Source: Ipomoea triloba
Taxonomy: Eukaryota > Streptophyta > Magnoliopsida > Solanales > Convolvulaceae
Direction of reading: 5' to 3'
NCBI RefSeq assembly: GCF_003576645.1
Contig: NC_044920.1
Span: forward strand, 23,603,940-23,667,939
DNA length: 64,000 nt
A program made the translations under genes and the position numbers. A model generated the notes under the pieces. It saw only the letters and a list, made by a program, of their open reading frames with translations, had not been told where the DNA came from and did not search any database. This document shows positions 21,830-31,230 of the stretch, in pieces; the stretch's first letter is position 1; each line of letters begins with the position of its first letter.

Positions 21830-23636
21830 TGTTGGTCCCAAGGGGATGGGGTACAAGTCTAGAGGGGGGGGGGGGTGAATAGACTTGTATAAGATTTTGC
21901 AAATCTTTTCAACCTCTCGTGTGTATTGAACTTAGGATGTTTAGGTTCGATACCTCATGAGGTGAAGACAAAGTTTTATGCGCAGCGGAAATGTTATCCC
22001 CTTTTAGTTAGCACGAGTTTGGGTTAGTTCGAGAGGTATGATTATATGCAGTGCAATCGAGAAGTTAGCGAGAGATAAAAACAGAAAGTAAGTGCAAGAG
22101 AGATTTTTAAGTGGTTCGGCCAACCCGCCTACTTCCACTCTTCTTCCAGAAACTCCCTGGAAGGATTGCACTAAAAACTTCCCTTTCTAGTACAATAACG
22201 AGCGCTTGAGCTTTGATCACCAAGCCCGCCTCAAGCCTCAGGTTTTTCGCCCCGCTTCCAGTTACTCCACCTCTCGAGCACTTGACCTTTGATCACCAAG
22301 CCCGCGTCAAGCCTCAGGTTTCTTTCGCTCGGACAGCAGCCAGGTTACTCCGCCTCTCCTCAGGTTTTTCTCCCCGCTTCCAGTTACTCCACCTCTCGAG
22401 CACTTGACCTTTGATCACCAAGCCCGCGTCAAGCCTCAGGTTTCTTTCGCTCGGACAGCAGCCAGGATACTCCACCTCCCTTGCTTAATCCAAAGCAAGA
22501 CGTTGTTGATAGTCACAGTTGAATGTAACAATCTCCAATCTGACCACAAGCTATCGTTGAATCAACTTTGATGTAGAGCAGCTTTGGTCACCTTCTGGAT
22601 GTATGACAGTTTAGCTTTGTAACTCTCTTCGAACACTAAGATGTGTTCTCTCGCTGTATTGAATATCAGGATGATATTCCAAGTTAAGCACTTTGCACTG
22701 GAACGTTTTTATCAGACACCTCTTGTTAACCTCTTGACCTCTTTCACAACCCCTTTTTCTTCTGTGTCTTTACGTCCTTATATATGAGAGTAGAAGAATA
22801 GTTCCGTTGGAGGGAAAACTATTCCGTTTGAAATTGGTCTCCCACGCCGAACATGGGTCTTTGCACAATTTCAGCATTTTTCATGGAGTAGTGGTCTTGT
22901 AACTTGAGCCTTTTGTTTTGTAGTGAATATTCCATATTCCACTTTCTTGAGTTCATGCTTCACTTGCTTCTTTTGGATAAAGTTACTCTTTTTATGTTCC
23001 CATCATTCCTTGTTTGGGGAATCTGACCACTTCAGGATTGGTGCACTTCTTGACCGTTTGTGGTGGAGGTCTGACGTGTCATCCACTTCCGTCCATTTTG
23101 AAACCTCCCGCTCAGCACCTCTTCAATATTTTATCTCCATGATATTCTTCTTCTCCAAACTTAGAGTATTTTATCTGCACATGTTGACTAACATTCAGCC
23201 TCTTGGAGAAGTGCCGGTTTATCGAGACCATAAAAGATGTCTCGACCACTTGATGTTTCAATCCCATGTATCGAGAGGTCTATCTCTCGAATATTCTTTA
23301 CGTCTCGAACTCGATAGGTATATCGAGAGGTCCTTACCTCTCGAACTTGGCTTGTGTCTCGAGACTTAGTTGATGTCTCGTAGACCCTTATTCCTCCAGA
23401 GTTGTCTCGTGCCTGCTTCTGATCTATCTGTTTGCTTACAACACGAAAACTTCTAAGTTGTTCAAACAAGTTTACCTTAAGCTTAAATATTTCCCGAGTT
23501 GAGCTCAAATTACCCGGTTGTATTTTCGCTCTTAGTTTACTTATCGAACTTACATTGTTTTGCCTATGTATCGAGACTTGGGGATTCTTACTTAACAGTT
23601 GGTATCATCAAAACCTATTACATGATGTTCCTAACA
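21830..23636 (-). repeat. 3' LTR (with internal 122-bp duplication)
   Basis: 1807 bp, TGTTGGTCCC...CCTAACA. It is longer than the other two LTRs because a 122-bp segment around 22333-22454 is tandemly duplicated; the TTGACCTTTGATCACCAAGC block appears one extra time. A TATATAA box on the minus strand lies near 22779-22786. Confidence 0.92.
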
Positions 23637-23652
23637 ATTTCCCCCTTTTTGA
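23637..23652 (-). other. Polypurine tract (plus-strand primer)
   Basis: On the minus strand the sequence reads AAAAAGGGGGAAAT directly before the 3' LTR, preceded by GGCATCATC. It is the expected RNase H-resistant primer for plus-strand synthesis, and its form is like that of Sireviruses. Confidence 0.88.
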
Positions 23653-23893
23653 TGATGCCAACACTTATACTTACTTATATGGCTGATTTGAAAAAGAAAA
23701 AGCATTGATTTTATTTTCAGCGCATATGGTAAGTTTGACAACTGATCTACTAAAGCAAGAATAACCAAACTCACGCAACACCCCAACAAAAGATATATAT
23801 ATTATCATAACAGGAGTGTTTTACAGGGCTTTAGCAGAAAAGAGAGAAGATAAAGAACAACATCAAATTCGAATGCATGTAGACATCGAGAGC

Positions 23894-26800
23894 TTACTGC
23901 TTATTCGCTTTCCTCTTCTCGTTTATGGCTGCTCGTGTCTTGTGGAGGTCTTCAAAGTTCACCTGCTCTAGATATTCGTTTGATATATCCAGGTGAAGGT
24001 AATTGACAAAGGCTTCACCTATGAAGTTGCCTTCAATCACCCCATCTCTCCACCATTCGATGCATTCCGGAAGAGTGAGACCGCTATGAAGAGCTAAGTC
24101 AGTTTTGGTAAGAAGACTTACTATGATTCCATGAAGATATTCGTTTGAGTCTTCTTTGGTCCCTGCCTTGTAGCTCTGTAGGAGTAGCTTGTCTCTCTTC
24201 TCTTTGGCTGTTTGTTGTTCTTGTTTCTTTCTTCTGATTTCCTTGTCTTCTTCTCTTCTTTCTCCTATTTCCAGTGAACGCTGGATCCTTAACATATCTG
24301 CTCTTTCAGCTTCCTCCATTTGTTTTCTTGTTGACTTTGGAACTTTTGGAGGAGGAGGAGGTCCAGCTGGTTCACTTGCCGCCCTCTTCTTGCTGGTTGA
24401 AGTCCCTCCCTGAGTCTTCTTTTCCCCCTTGTTGGCATCATAGCGGAGGGAAAGTAAGGAGGACAAACCGTCGAAGAGTGCATGGATTTGGGCAGGCATT
24501 TGGTGCGACAGGTCAGTGAGTATGGTTTGCATCACATCCTGTCGAAGTTCACTTGAGCGTTGGTGGGCTTGAAGTTCTGCTCGTAACTCGGCGAATTCAG
24601 TTCTCATCCTTTCAGTCTCTGCTCGAGCTACCGCAGCCTCATCCGCAGCCCTTTGTGCTGCATTCTCAGCCCACACTGCTTGTTCGAGAAGTTCTTCGTG
24701 ATTGGCTTGGGAGTCACCGGAGCCAGTCACAGGTATTGCAGCGTTTCGAACAACAGCAAGTACATGCTCAAGTTGAGCCATCCTCTGAGATTGATCAGCC
24801 ATGAATTGACGCACCTCGCCAATGAAAGCTCGTTCGGCCTGTTGATCAAAGTCAGAAGAAGAAGGAGAAGAAGATTGAGTGGTACCTCTAGTCGGAGGGG
24901 ACTTGGGTGCTTCCAGATTTCCACCCATGACTTGCATTCGTGATTCCACCTCTCGACTGACTTCCTGAGGTTCAGCAGGGACACTGGGATCAGAGCTCGA
25001 AGGTAGCTCCATATCAGGTGCTTCCCGGTTTCCACCTGAGGGATGGATCACTTCTTGCTCTTCACCTCTCGAACCTGGAGCCTCAGCTTCAGCTGCTGGT
25101 AAGGTAGGATTGGCCAAGGTGGGAGTCTCTGCATCAGATGCTTCCCGGTTTCCATCTGATTGAGGTTCCCCCTCAACACTACCTCTCGAACCAGTGCTGG
25201 GAACGTGATCATCTACTGGAGGAGTTGATTCATCGGCAGGTGCTTCCCGGTTTCCACCTTCTTGAACCTCAACTCTCGAACCAGCAGGGTTCTCCTCATT
25301 CTGCTCTTGTTGCTCACTTGTTTGCACTTCAGTATGCTCTGGTGAATCTGGAATATCTATTATCTCAGGAGCAACTGGTGCACTCCACCTTTCCCTATTA
25401 ACCATATCGATGGGAAAGCCTGGGAGTTGGAGCAACAAAATTTCACCCTCTCGAACTGTCTGAGCTTCATCTGTTGCATTCGAGGGTGTGGACTCAGGTG
25501 GTGGCAGTAGTAATACAGAGTTAGGTGCCACCTCATGTGCTTCAGAGGTCTCGGATTCACCTCTCGAAGCTACCTGGTCTTCTAGAGCAGATTCACTCAC
25601 TTGGGACAAGGGGATTGCTGCAGTTGGAGTAGGAGTGTCAGCATCATCTCGAGCAACCCCAGAGGTCTCTCCTGGACCTCTCGTGTGTTCTACACTTTGT
25701 CCCAAGGATAGTGCTGTGGCAAGCCTGATATCCTCTCGAAATTGAGCATCTAGTTCAGGATCTTCTTCAGGCTCGGCTTCATCTTCTTGTGCATCAACAG
25801 CTATGCCCTTTCCTTTGTCAGATCGACCAAGATTACTCCTGATTACTTGCATCTCATGGGCACGGTTTTGAAGCTCGTCGGCTGGGATTTCAGTGAGATC
25901 TAACCAGTTTAGTGCAAATCGTTCCTCAGCCTCCATCTCTGCTGCTCTTGAGATCAATTGATCAAAGGGACCTGTTCTCCAGTTGATCCAACGAAGTACT
26001 CTGGAGAAGTCGTCCAAACTCGATACATTCTCAACACTTTGATTCAATCGAGATGTGATTTCAGCATTCAGCTCATCAGAGTCAGCAGGTAGGATTTCTG
26101 TTGCTGATGCACACTCCACAGCTTGTTCAGTTATCTCTCGAACAACCGAGAGATCATGTGTCAACCCATCATTCAGAAAAGCTTGCACTGGGTTCCTGAC
26201 CACAGTGCCCTGACCATCAGCAGCCACCACACAGTCTAGATCTTCAGCTGCTGGAATATCTACCTCTCGAACCACCTGTCGTGGTTCCTCAACAATACCC
26301 TGTACTGGATCACTGATCCCAGTACCTTCAACTTCTCGAGCCTCCTCTTGGGTGACAGCAGCAGTCTTGGTCCTTTTGGCCTTCCTTTTCAATTCAACCC
26401 TCCTGACTAGGGCGTCCAAAAGCTCGTCATCAGACCGCTTCTCCTTAGCTGGGGCTTTCCTCTTGCCCCTTCCCTTAGGCTTTGAGGGTGAAGATGCATC
26501 CTTAGCACCTTTTGCCTTAGCTTGAGGTTTCGTTCTACCCATATAGGTATTCCGATGAACCTCTCGCCCTTCCCTCAGTTCGAAGCCCTTCAGTCTCAAT
26601 AGAAATTGAACAACAAAGCCAAAACCAACCTTTTTGTAGATTGTCAGGTCGGAGTTGGAAACTGAGCTCTGCACTTGGTGTTTGAGGCAGTCGAAGATGA
26701 TGTGAGCCCAGTCCAACTTGTTGTTGTTCCAGATGGCGTGGAGGATTTTCAGAGTGTCCAGATTGACTTCGTCTGTTCCGGACACCTTGCCGAGGATGAA

Positions 26801-27316
26801 TTTTATGATGAGCTCGGCGGCTAGGGCAAACCTCTCCTTCAAATGAAATCTGCGGAGGGCAGAGGATGCTCTGGGTGGTGCAGTCTCCAATCGGATTTTG
26901 TCCCAAAACTCCTGCTTATCCATGTTGTAGTCCGATAGGTGCTTGACTGCCTCCTCCGACGTAGCAAAGTCGAATGCTGCTCGTAAATCACCCACAGAGA
27001 TTGTTATGTCTATTTCGTTGAAGCGGCTTTCAATCTTGCCCTTCGTGACCTTGGCATGAGCGAACCATTCTGTGTAGTCGAGGTCATGAATGGTTCGGTA
27101 GTCATGCGTCATGTACCGCATTAGTCCTGCCTTCTCAAATTTCTTCAAGACTCTCTCCGCCATTGTTGGATTTGGCGAGTGGGTGATGAAGCCATCTTTG
27201 TCAAGGATGCTTCCCGCCTTGACTTGTTTAATCTGAGAGCGTATGTGGTCTAGCTCTCTCTGGTATGCACTGGAGGATGAAGATGAAGATGAAGAAGATG
27301 ATGATTCAGACGCCAT
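23894..27316 (-). CDS. Retrotransposon ORF3 (env-position protein, unknown function)
   Basis: Uninterrupted, 1140 residues, downstream of pol on the same strand. Residues 4-16 are a serine run. 20-255 form a compact, probably helical domain (LKKFEKAGLMRYMTHDY, IDITISVGDLRAAFDF) resembling the 'putative plant transposon protein' regions of plant retroelements. 260-320 is Lys/Arg-rich and could be a nuclear localisation signal. 330-870 is acidic and low-complexity, with four imperfect repeats around G-G-N-R-E-A-P (about 660-800). A coiled coil follows (about 880-950), then a PPPPP segment and a charged helix. I see no signal peptide, transmembrane span or fusion peptide, so a membrane envelope role is not supported. 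The position matches Sirevirus ORF3; its function is unknown. Confidence 0.8.
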   Translation of the reverse strand: MASESSSSSSSSSSSSAYQRELDHIRSQIKQVKAGSILDKDGFITHSPNPTMAERVLKKFEKAGLMRYMTHDYRTIHDLDYTEWFAHAKVTKGKIESRFNEIDITISVGDLRAAFDFATSEEAVKHLSDYNMDKQEFWDKIRLETAPPRASSALRRFHLKERFALAAELIIKFILGKVSGTDEVNLDTLKILHAIWNNNKLDWAHIIFDCLKHQVQSSVSNSDLTIYKKVGFGFVVQFLLRLKGFELREGREVHRNTYMGRTKPQAKAKGAKDASSPSKPKGRGKRKAPAKEKRSDDELLDALVRRVELKRKAKRTKTAAVTQEEAREVEGTGISDPVQGIVEEPRQVVREVDIPAAEDLDCVVAADGQGTVVRNPVQAFLNDGLTHDLSVVREITEQAVECASATEILPADSDELNAEITSRLNQSVENVSSLDDFSRVLRWINWRTGPFDQLISRAAEMEAEERFALNWLDLTEIPADELQNRAHEMQVIRSNLGRSDKGKGIAVDAQEDEAEPEEDPELDAQFREDIRLATALSLGQSVEHTRGPGETSGVARDDADTPTPTAAIPLSQVSESALEDQVASRGESETSEAHEVAPNSVLLLPPPESTPSNATDEAQTVREGEILLLQLPGFPIDMVNRERWSAPVAPEIIDIPDSPEHTEVQTSEQQEQNEENPAGSRVEVQEGGNREAPADESTPPVDDHVPSTGSRGSVEGEPQSDGNREASDAETPTLANPTLPAAEAEAPGSRGEEQEVIHPSGGNREAPDMELPSSSDPSVPAEPQEVSREVESRMQVMGGNLEAPKSPPTRGTTQSSSPSSSDFDQQAERAFIGEVRQFMADQSQRMAQLEHVLAVVRNAAIPVTGSGDSQANHEELLEQAVWAENAAQRAADEAAVARAETERMRTEFAELRAELQAHQRSSELRQDVMQTILTDLSHQMPAQIHALFDGLSSLLSLRYDANKGEKKTQGGTSTSKKRAASEPAGPPPPPKVPKSTRKQMEEAERADMLRIQRSLEIGERREEDKEIRRKKQEQQTAKEKRDKLLLQSYKAGTKEDSNEYLHGIIVSLLTKTDLALHSGLTLPECIEWWRDGVIEGNFIGEAFVNYLHLDISNEYLEQVNFEDLHKTRAAINEKRKANKQ

Positions 27317-27791
27317 TGAAGAAAGTTTGTGTGTTTTGGAGGGAATGTGTACAGCGTCTAAGGATTTGGGGATTTTGGGTATATGGTTTTGAGTTTGAAT
27401 CCGGGTAAAGAAGAAGGATTTTGCTTTTATATTAGGCGGATTCGGGTTGAATATATGGGTAGGGTTGAGAGTTTGATCCGTGGAAGGATCCCGGTTGATT
27501 TAAAAGATGTGAGAAGTCAGAAATACCCCTGATAACGGTCAGCTTATAAGGTATTTTGGTAAGGGTATTTCGGTAAAGTATAGAACGGTTTAAGCTTTGA
27601 GACAGTGGAGTATTGATATTTTAAAATAAGCATGCTCCCACTAATCAAGATAATGCCCTTAAGTGCGAAAAACCGTCAGTAACCGATGACCACGTGGCTA
27701 GCATTTATGTCCAAAGATAGCCGTTCCACCTCATATATCCGTTGAGCTTATCAAATTCACCTTTCGAAGGTGAATGATCTTCCTCATGAGT
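27317..27791. other. Leader between ORF3 and the tandem PPT-like array
   Basis: Non-coding retroelement sequence. It may carry signals for ORF3 expression from spliced or internal transcripts, but I see no specific motif. Confidence 0.4.
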
Positions 27792-27958
27792 TTAAGGATC
27801 TTCCCCCTGAGTGATTGATCCCTAAACCTCCTTATTCTTCCGTCTTGATCTGGTTAAGGATCTTCCCCCTGAGTGATTGATCCCTAACCCTCCTTATTCC
27901 TCCATCTTGATCTGGTTAGGGATCTTCCCTTTGATCCCTAACCCTCCTTATTCCTCCT
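27792..27958 (-). repeat. Tandem repeats with PPT-like purine tracts
   Basis: Two 62-bp units (27792-27853 and 27854-27915) and a shortened third (27916-27958) each contain, on the minus strand, CAGGGGGAAGATCC followed by TAACCAGATCAAG. A decayed start lies at 27772. Repeated purine tracts upstream of ORF3 recall the multiple PPT-like motifs described for Sireviruses. Confidence 0.75.
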
Positions 27959-28254
27959 TTCAGAGATATCAGTTTGTTATCTTTCGAAGTGACCTCTCGA
28001 ACTACCCTTCTTCGAGACATAATGTATGTAGACAAACTGATCGGGTGACCTCTCGAACTACCTTTCGAACACAGATTGCGAGAGAAACAAGTTTGATTCA
28101 TTTAAAAGATATCACTTGGAACATATCCTTAAGTTCATTTAGTGATTTCCAGATACATTACATATGAATCAATATCCTATTAAATTCCCTAGAAACTTTT
28201 GTTTGGCCTTGGTCAGCCTAATAGGAATCTATCGTTAAGGCGGGAACTAGCCAT

Positions 28255-28750
28255 CTAAAGTCCTATTTGTCTAATAACAGAACTGGGGGTGGCTATTCCC
28301 TTTTCTTGTTCTTCTCTCCGGAGCTGCTTACTATAGTTGGGAGTGACCATCTTCATCGCTAATCCTCTTAATGTCTTTGGATTAGGTATGATCATCCCTT
28401 TGGCTGCTGCAGACCTCAGAAAGTCCCATCTGGTCTTCCTCTCCGTTTCCCTTGGTTCTCCATTTGGTTGAGGAAGGCCCTTTTCCAGAATGTGCAGCAG
28501 TAGGAGTCCCTCTTGTGCAGGACTCTTCTCCCGATTCCAGTATCCCATCGTTGTGGATCTCCTCGTATTTGGGGATCCATTCACCTTGGATGGGAATAGG
28601 ATTCTTGCTTGGATTATCAGGAAGCTCCGTAATCTGTTCACCCTTCGTTGATTCTGGATAGTTTTCTCCTTGAAAATCTTTGGACTTGACTGCCGGTTTC
28701 TTTCCTCTATAAAAGAATGGAACATCATCTTTTCCTTTCTTTTTCTCCAT
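28255..28750 (-). pseudogene. Small unidentified retroelement ORF between pol and ORF3, frame-shifted
   Basis: A minus-strand frame of 122 codons opens at 28750 (MEKKKGKDDVPFFYRGKKPA) and stops at 28382. An overlapping frame (28728-28255, 157 codons) continues with KTRWDFLRSAAAKGMIIPNP. The two halves look like one lysine-rich protein of about 155-165 residues with a frameshift near 28440-28460. I do not recognise it. It is hydrophilic, basic and has no membrane span. It could be an accessory ORF or a captured fragment. 27959-28254 to its 3' side is non-coding, with several CTCTCGAAC motifs. Confidence 0.45.
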
Positions 28751-28950
28751 GGGAAGTTGATGGTATGAACTTCTGAAAGAAACCCTCTTATTTATAGCCC
28801 AATAGGGTTACCACTGTTGAGTCACGGGATGCAATATGAATGACCATTCAATGCTTGTGTAACTCCAAAGCTGCCATAAAGTTGATGAAACCGCCCCTCA
28901 CATGCGAAACAGTTCATGGCACTAAATACAAGAAGATAAGATTTGACCAT

Positions 28951-31230
28951 TCAACCCAACTCTATCATTCCCAATTCTAACCTTAGTTGAGAGAATCTAT
29001 TTTCACATAACGCTTTTGTGAAAATATCTGCTAGTTGCTCCTCCGTTGCAACATATTCCAAAGTGATGTCCTTTTTCTCAACGTGGTCTCGGATGAAGTG
29101 ATACTTAATATCAATATGCTTTGTTCTGGAGTGTAACACTGGGTTGTGGGTGATGGCAATAGCACTTGTATTGTCACACATAATTTTAACCTCCTTACAC
29201 TCAACACCATAATCCATTAGCTGTTGCTTCATCCATAAGATCTGAGCACAACAACTTCCAGCTGCTACATATTCTGCCTCAGCAGTGCTTGTAGCTATCG
29301 AATGTTGTTTCTTGCTAAACCATGAGACAAGTCTTCCACCTAGAAACTGACATGTCCCTGATGTGCTCTTTCGATCTATCTTACAACCGGCAAAGTCCGC
29401 ATCTGAATAACCCATAAGTTCGAAAGATCCACCTTTCGAATACCAGAGCCCAACACTCTGCGTACCCTTTAGATATCTAAGAATCTTTTTGGATGCATTT
29501 AGGTGACTTTCCTTAGGACTTGCCTGAAATCTAGCACATACACCTACTGCAAAGGATATGTCTGGTCTACTTGCAGTTAAATAAAGAAGAGATCCGATGA
29601 TACCTCGATAAGTGGTTTGATCGACCTCTCGACCTTCGCTGTCGACATCGATACGTAGAGAGGTTCCCATAGGTACTTTGACTGAGGATTTCCCTTCTAT
29701 GTTGTATTTCCTGAGCAGATCCTTGGTGTATTTCTCCTGGTTGATGAAGATACCTTCCTTAAGCTGTCTCACTTGTAGTCCAAGGAAGTAGTTGAGCTCT
29801 CCCTTCATGCTCATCTCGAACTTTCCTTTCATCAAACTGGAGAACTTCTCGCACAAGTCTGGATTGGTGCTACCAAAAATGATATCGTCCACATAGATTT
29901 GCACCAATAAGATGTGATCCCCATCCTTAATCCTAAACAATGTTTTGTCCACTAGGCCTTTGGTGAACCCACACTGAAGTAGAAAAGAGGATAAGGTATC
30001 GTACCAAGCTCTTGGAGCTTGTTTTAAGCCGTAAAGTGCCTTCTTTAATTTGTATACTTTGTCAGCTCCCACGTCCTTCAAGAAACCCGGAGGTTGTTCA
30101 ACGTACACCTCTTCTTCGAGAAGTCCGTTCAGAAAAGCGCTCTTGACATCCATTTGATATACCTTAAAGTCTTTGAAGGCGGCATATGCGAGAAAGATGC
30201 GTATGGCTTCGAGACGTGCCACTGGAGCGAAGGTTTCATCAAAATCTATTCCTTCCTCCTGACAGTAGCCTTTGGCAACAAGTCTGGCCTTGTTCCTAAC
30301 NNNNNNNNNNNNNNNNNNNNNNNNNNNNNNNNNNNNNNNNNNNNNNNNNNNNNNNNNNNNNNNNNNNNNNNNNNNNNNNNNNNNNNNNNNNNNNNNNNNN
30401 NNNNNNNNNNNNNNNNNNNNNNNNNNNNNNNNNNNNNNNNNNNNNNNNNNNNNNNNNNNNNNNNNNNNNNNNNNNNNNNNNNNNNNNNNNNNNNNNNNNN
30501 NNNNNNNNNNNNNNNNNNNNNNNNNNNNNNNNNNNNNNNNNNNNNNNNNNNNNNNNNNNNNNNNNNNNNNNNNNNNNNNNNNNNNNNNNNNNNNNNNNNN
30601 NNNNNNNNNNNNNNNNNNNNNNNNNNNNNNNNNNNNNNNNNNNNNNNNNNNNNNNNNNNNNNNNNNNNNNNNNNNNNNNNNNNNNNNNNNNNNNNNNNNN
30701 NNNNNNNNNNNNNNNNNNNNNNNNNNNNNNNNNNNNNNNNNNNNNNNNNNNNNNNNNNNNNNNNNNNNNNNNNNNNNNAAGTTCAGATGACTAAGCTTAC
30801 TATGCCAATCCCAGCATAAATCTTCCTTGCTCCTTGCTAGCATACATAGGGATGGTTTTGCAGTCCTCCAATCCACTATGTACATGTTTCCTTTCCTTGC
30901 TGCTTCCAAGACGACTTCGAGAGATTCCTCGTTCATAATCTGACATTTGCTTTTGGTGAAGACAACTTTGTGGCCCTTGTCACAGAACTGGCTTGTACTA
31001 AGGAGATTGAACTTGAGCCCCTCAACGTAGGACACTCCTTTAATAACCAGCTCATTCTTTTGGATTTCACCAACAGCTCTTGTGCGCCCCTTCTTCTCGT
31101 TGTCGCCAAATGTCACCAAGGGACCTTCGATAGGTTGGATGTTCTCAAGCAGTGTTAGATTTCCAGTCATATGTCTCGAACATCCACTGTCAATGAACCA
31201 CACGTCCCTGGTGTCCTGCAAGGAAATCAA
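28951..31230 (-). CDS. Copia pol polyprotein (gap inside)
   Basis: The order of domains is copia-type. The aspartic protease motif [13 protein letters not shown] starts the ORF. The GAG-pre-integrase segment ends [12 protein letters not shown] just before the N block (30301-30778). Reverse transcriptase resumes after it, with [20 protein letters not shown], the catalytic YVDD in [11 protein letters not shown], and RNase H ([20 protein letters not shown]) to the end. The integrase core lies in the gap, so integrity cannot be judged; the frame is open on both sides. The ORF is set one base back relative to gag and overlaps the gag stop (TTGA at 31230-31227). No AUG is seen at its start, so gag-pol expression probably needs a -1 shift, unless this is an assembly error. 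Confidence 0.88.
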   Translation of the reverse strand: MISLQDTRDVWFIDSGCSRHMTGNLTLLENIQPIEGPLVTFGDNEKKGRTRAVGEIQKNELVIKGVSYVEGLKFNLLSTSQFCDKGHKVVFTKSKCQIMNEESLEVVLEAARKGNMYIVDWRTAKPSLCMLARSKEDLCWDWHSKLSHLNXXXXXXXXXXXXXXXXXXXXXXXXXXXXXXXXXXXXXXXXXXXXXXXXXXXXXXXXXXXXXXXXXXXXXXXXXXXXXXXXXXXXXXXXXXXXXXXXXXXXXXXXXXXXXXXXXXXXXXXXXXXXXXXXXXXXXXXXXXXXXXXXXXXXXXXXXXXXXXXXVRNKARLVAKGYCQEEGIDFDETFAPVARLEAIRIFLAYAAFKDFKVYQMDVKSAFLNGLLEEEVYVEQPPGFLKDVGADKVYKLKKALYGLKQAPRAWYDTLSSFLLQCGFTKGLVDKTLFRIKDGDHILLVQIYVDDIIFGSTNPDLCEKFSSLMKGKFEMSMKGELNYFLGLQVRQLKEGIFINQEKYTKDLLRKYNIEGKSSVKVPMGTSLRIDVDSEGREVDQTTYRGIIGSLLYLTASRPDISFAVGVCARFQASPKESHLNASKKILRYLKGTQSVGLWYSKGGSFELMGYSDADFAGCKIDRKSTSGTCQFLGGRLVSWFSKKQHSIATSTAEAEYVAAGSCCAQILWMKQQLMDYGVECKEVKIMCDNTSAIAITHNPVLHSRTKHIDIKYHFIRDHVEKKDITLEYVATEEQLADIFTKALCENRFSQLRLELGMIELG
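30301..30778. other. Assembly gap (478 N) in pol
   Basis: The Ns replace the integrase region. The family normally has several hundred residues between the pre-integrase motif and reverse transcriptase, while 478 bases allow only 159. The gap is therefore under-sized, or a deletion is hidden here. Confidence 0.85.

Noticed and set aside
24189..25745. Several plus-strand frames inside ORF3
   Set aside because: They are antisense shadows of the long minus-strand ORF, caused by its low-complexity acidic repeats.
30094..30819. Plus-strand frames across the pol gap
   Set aside because: They are mostly N-derived and antisense to pol.
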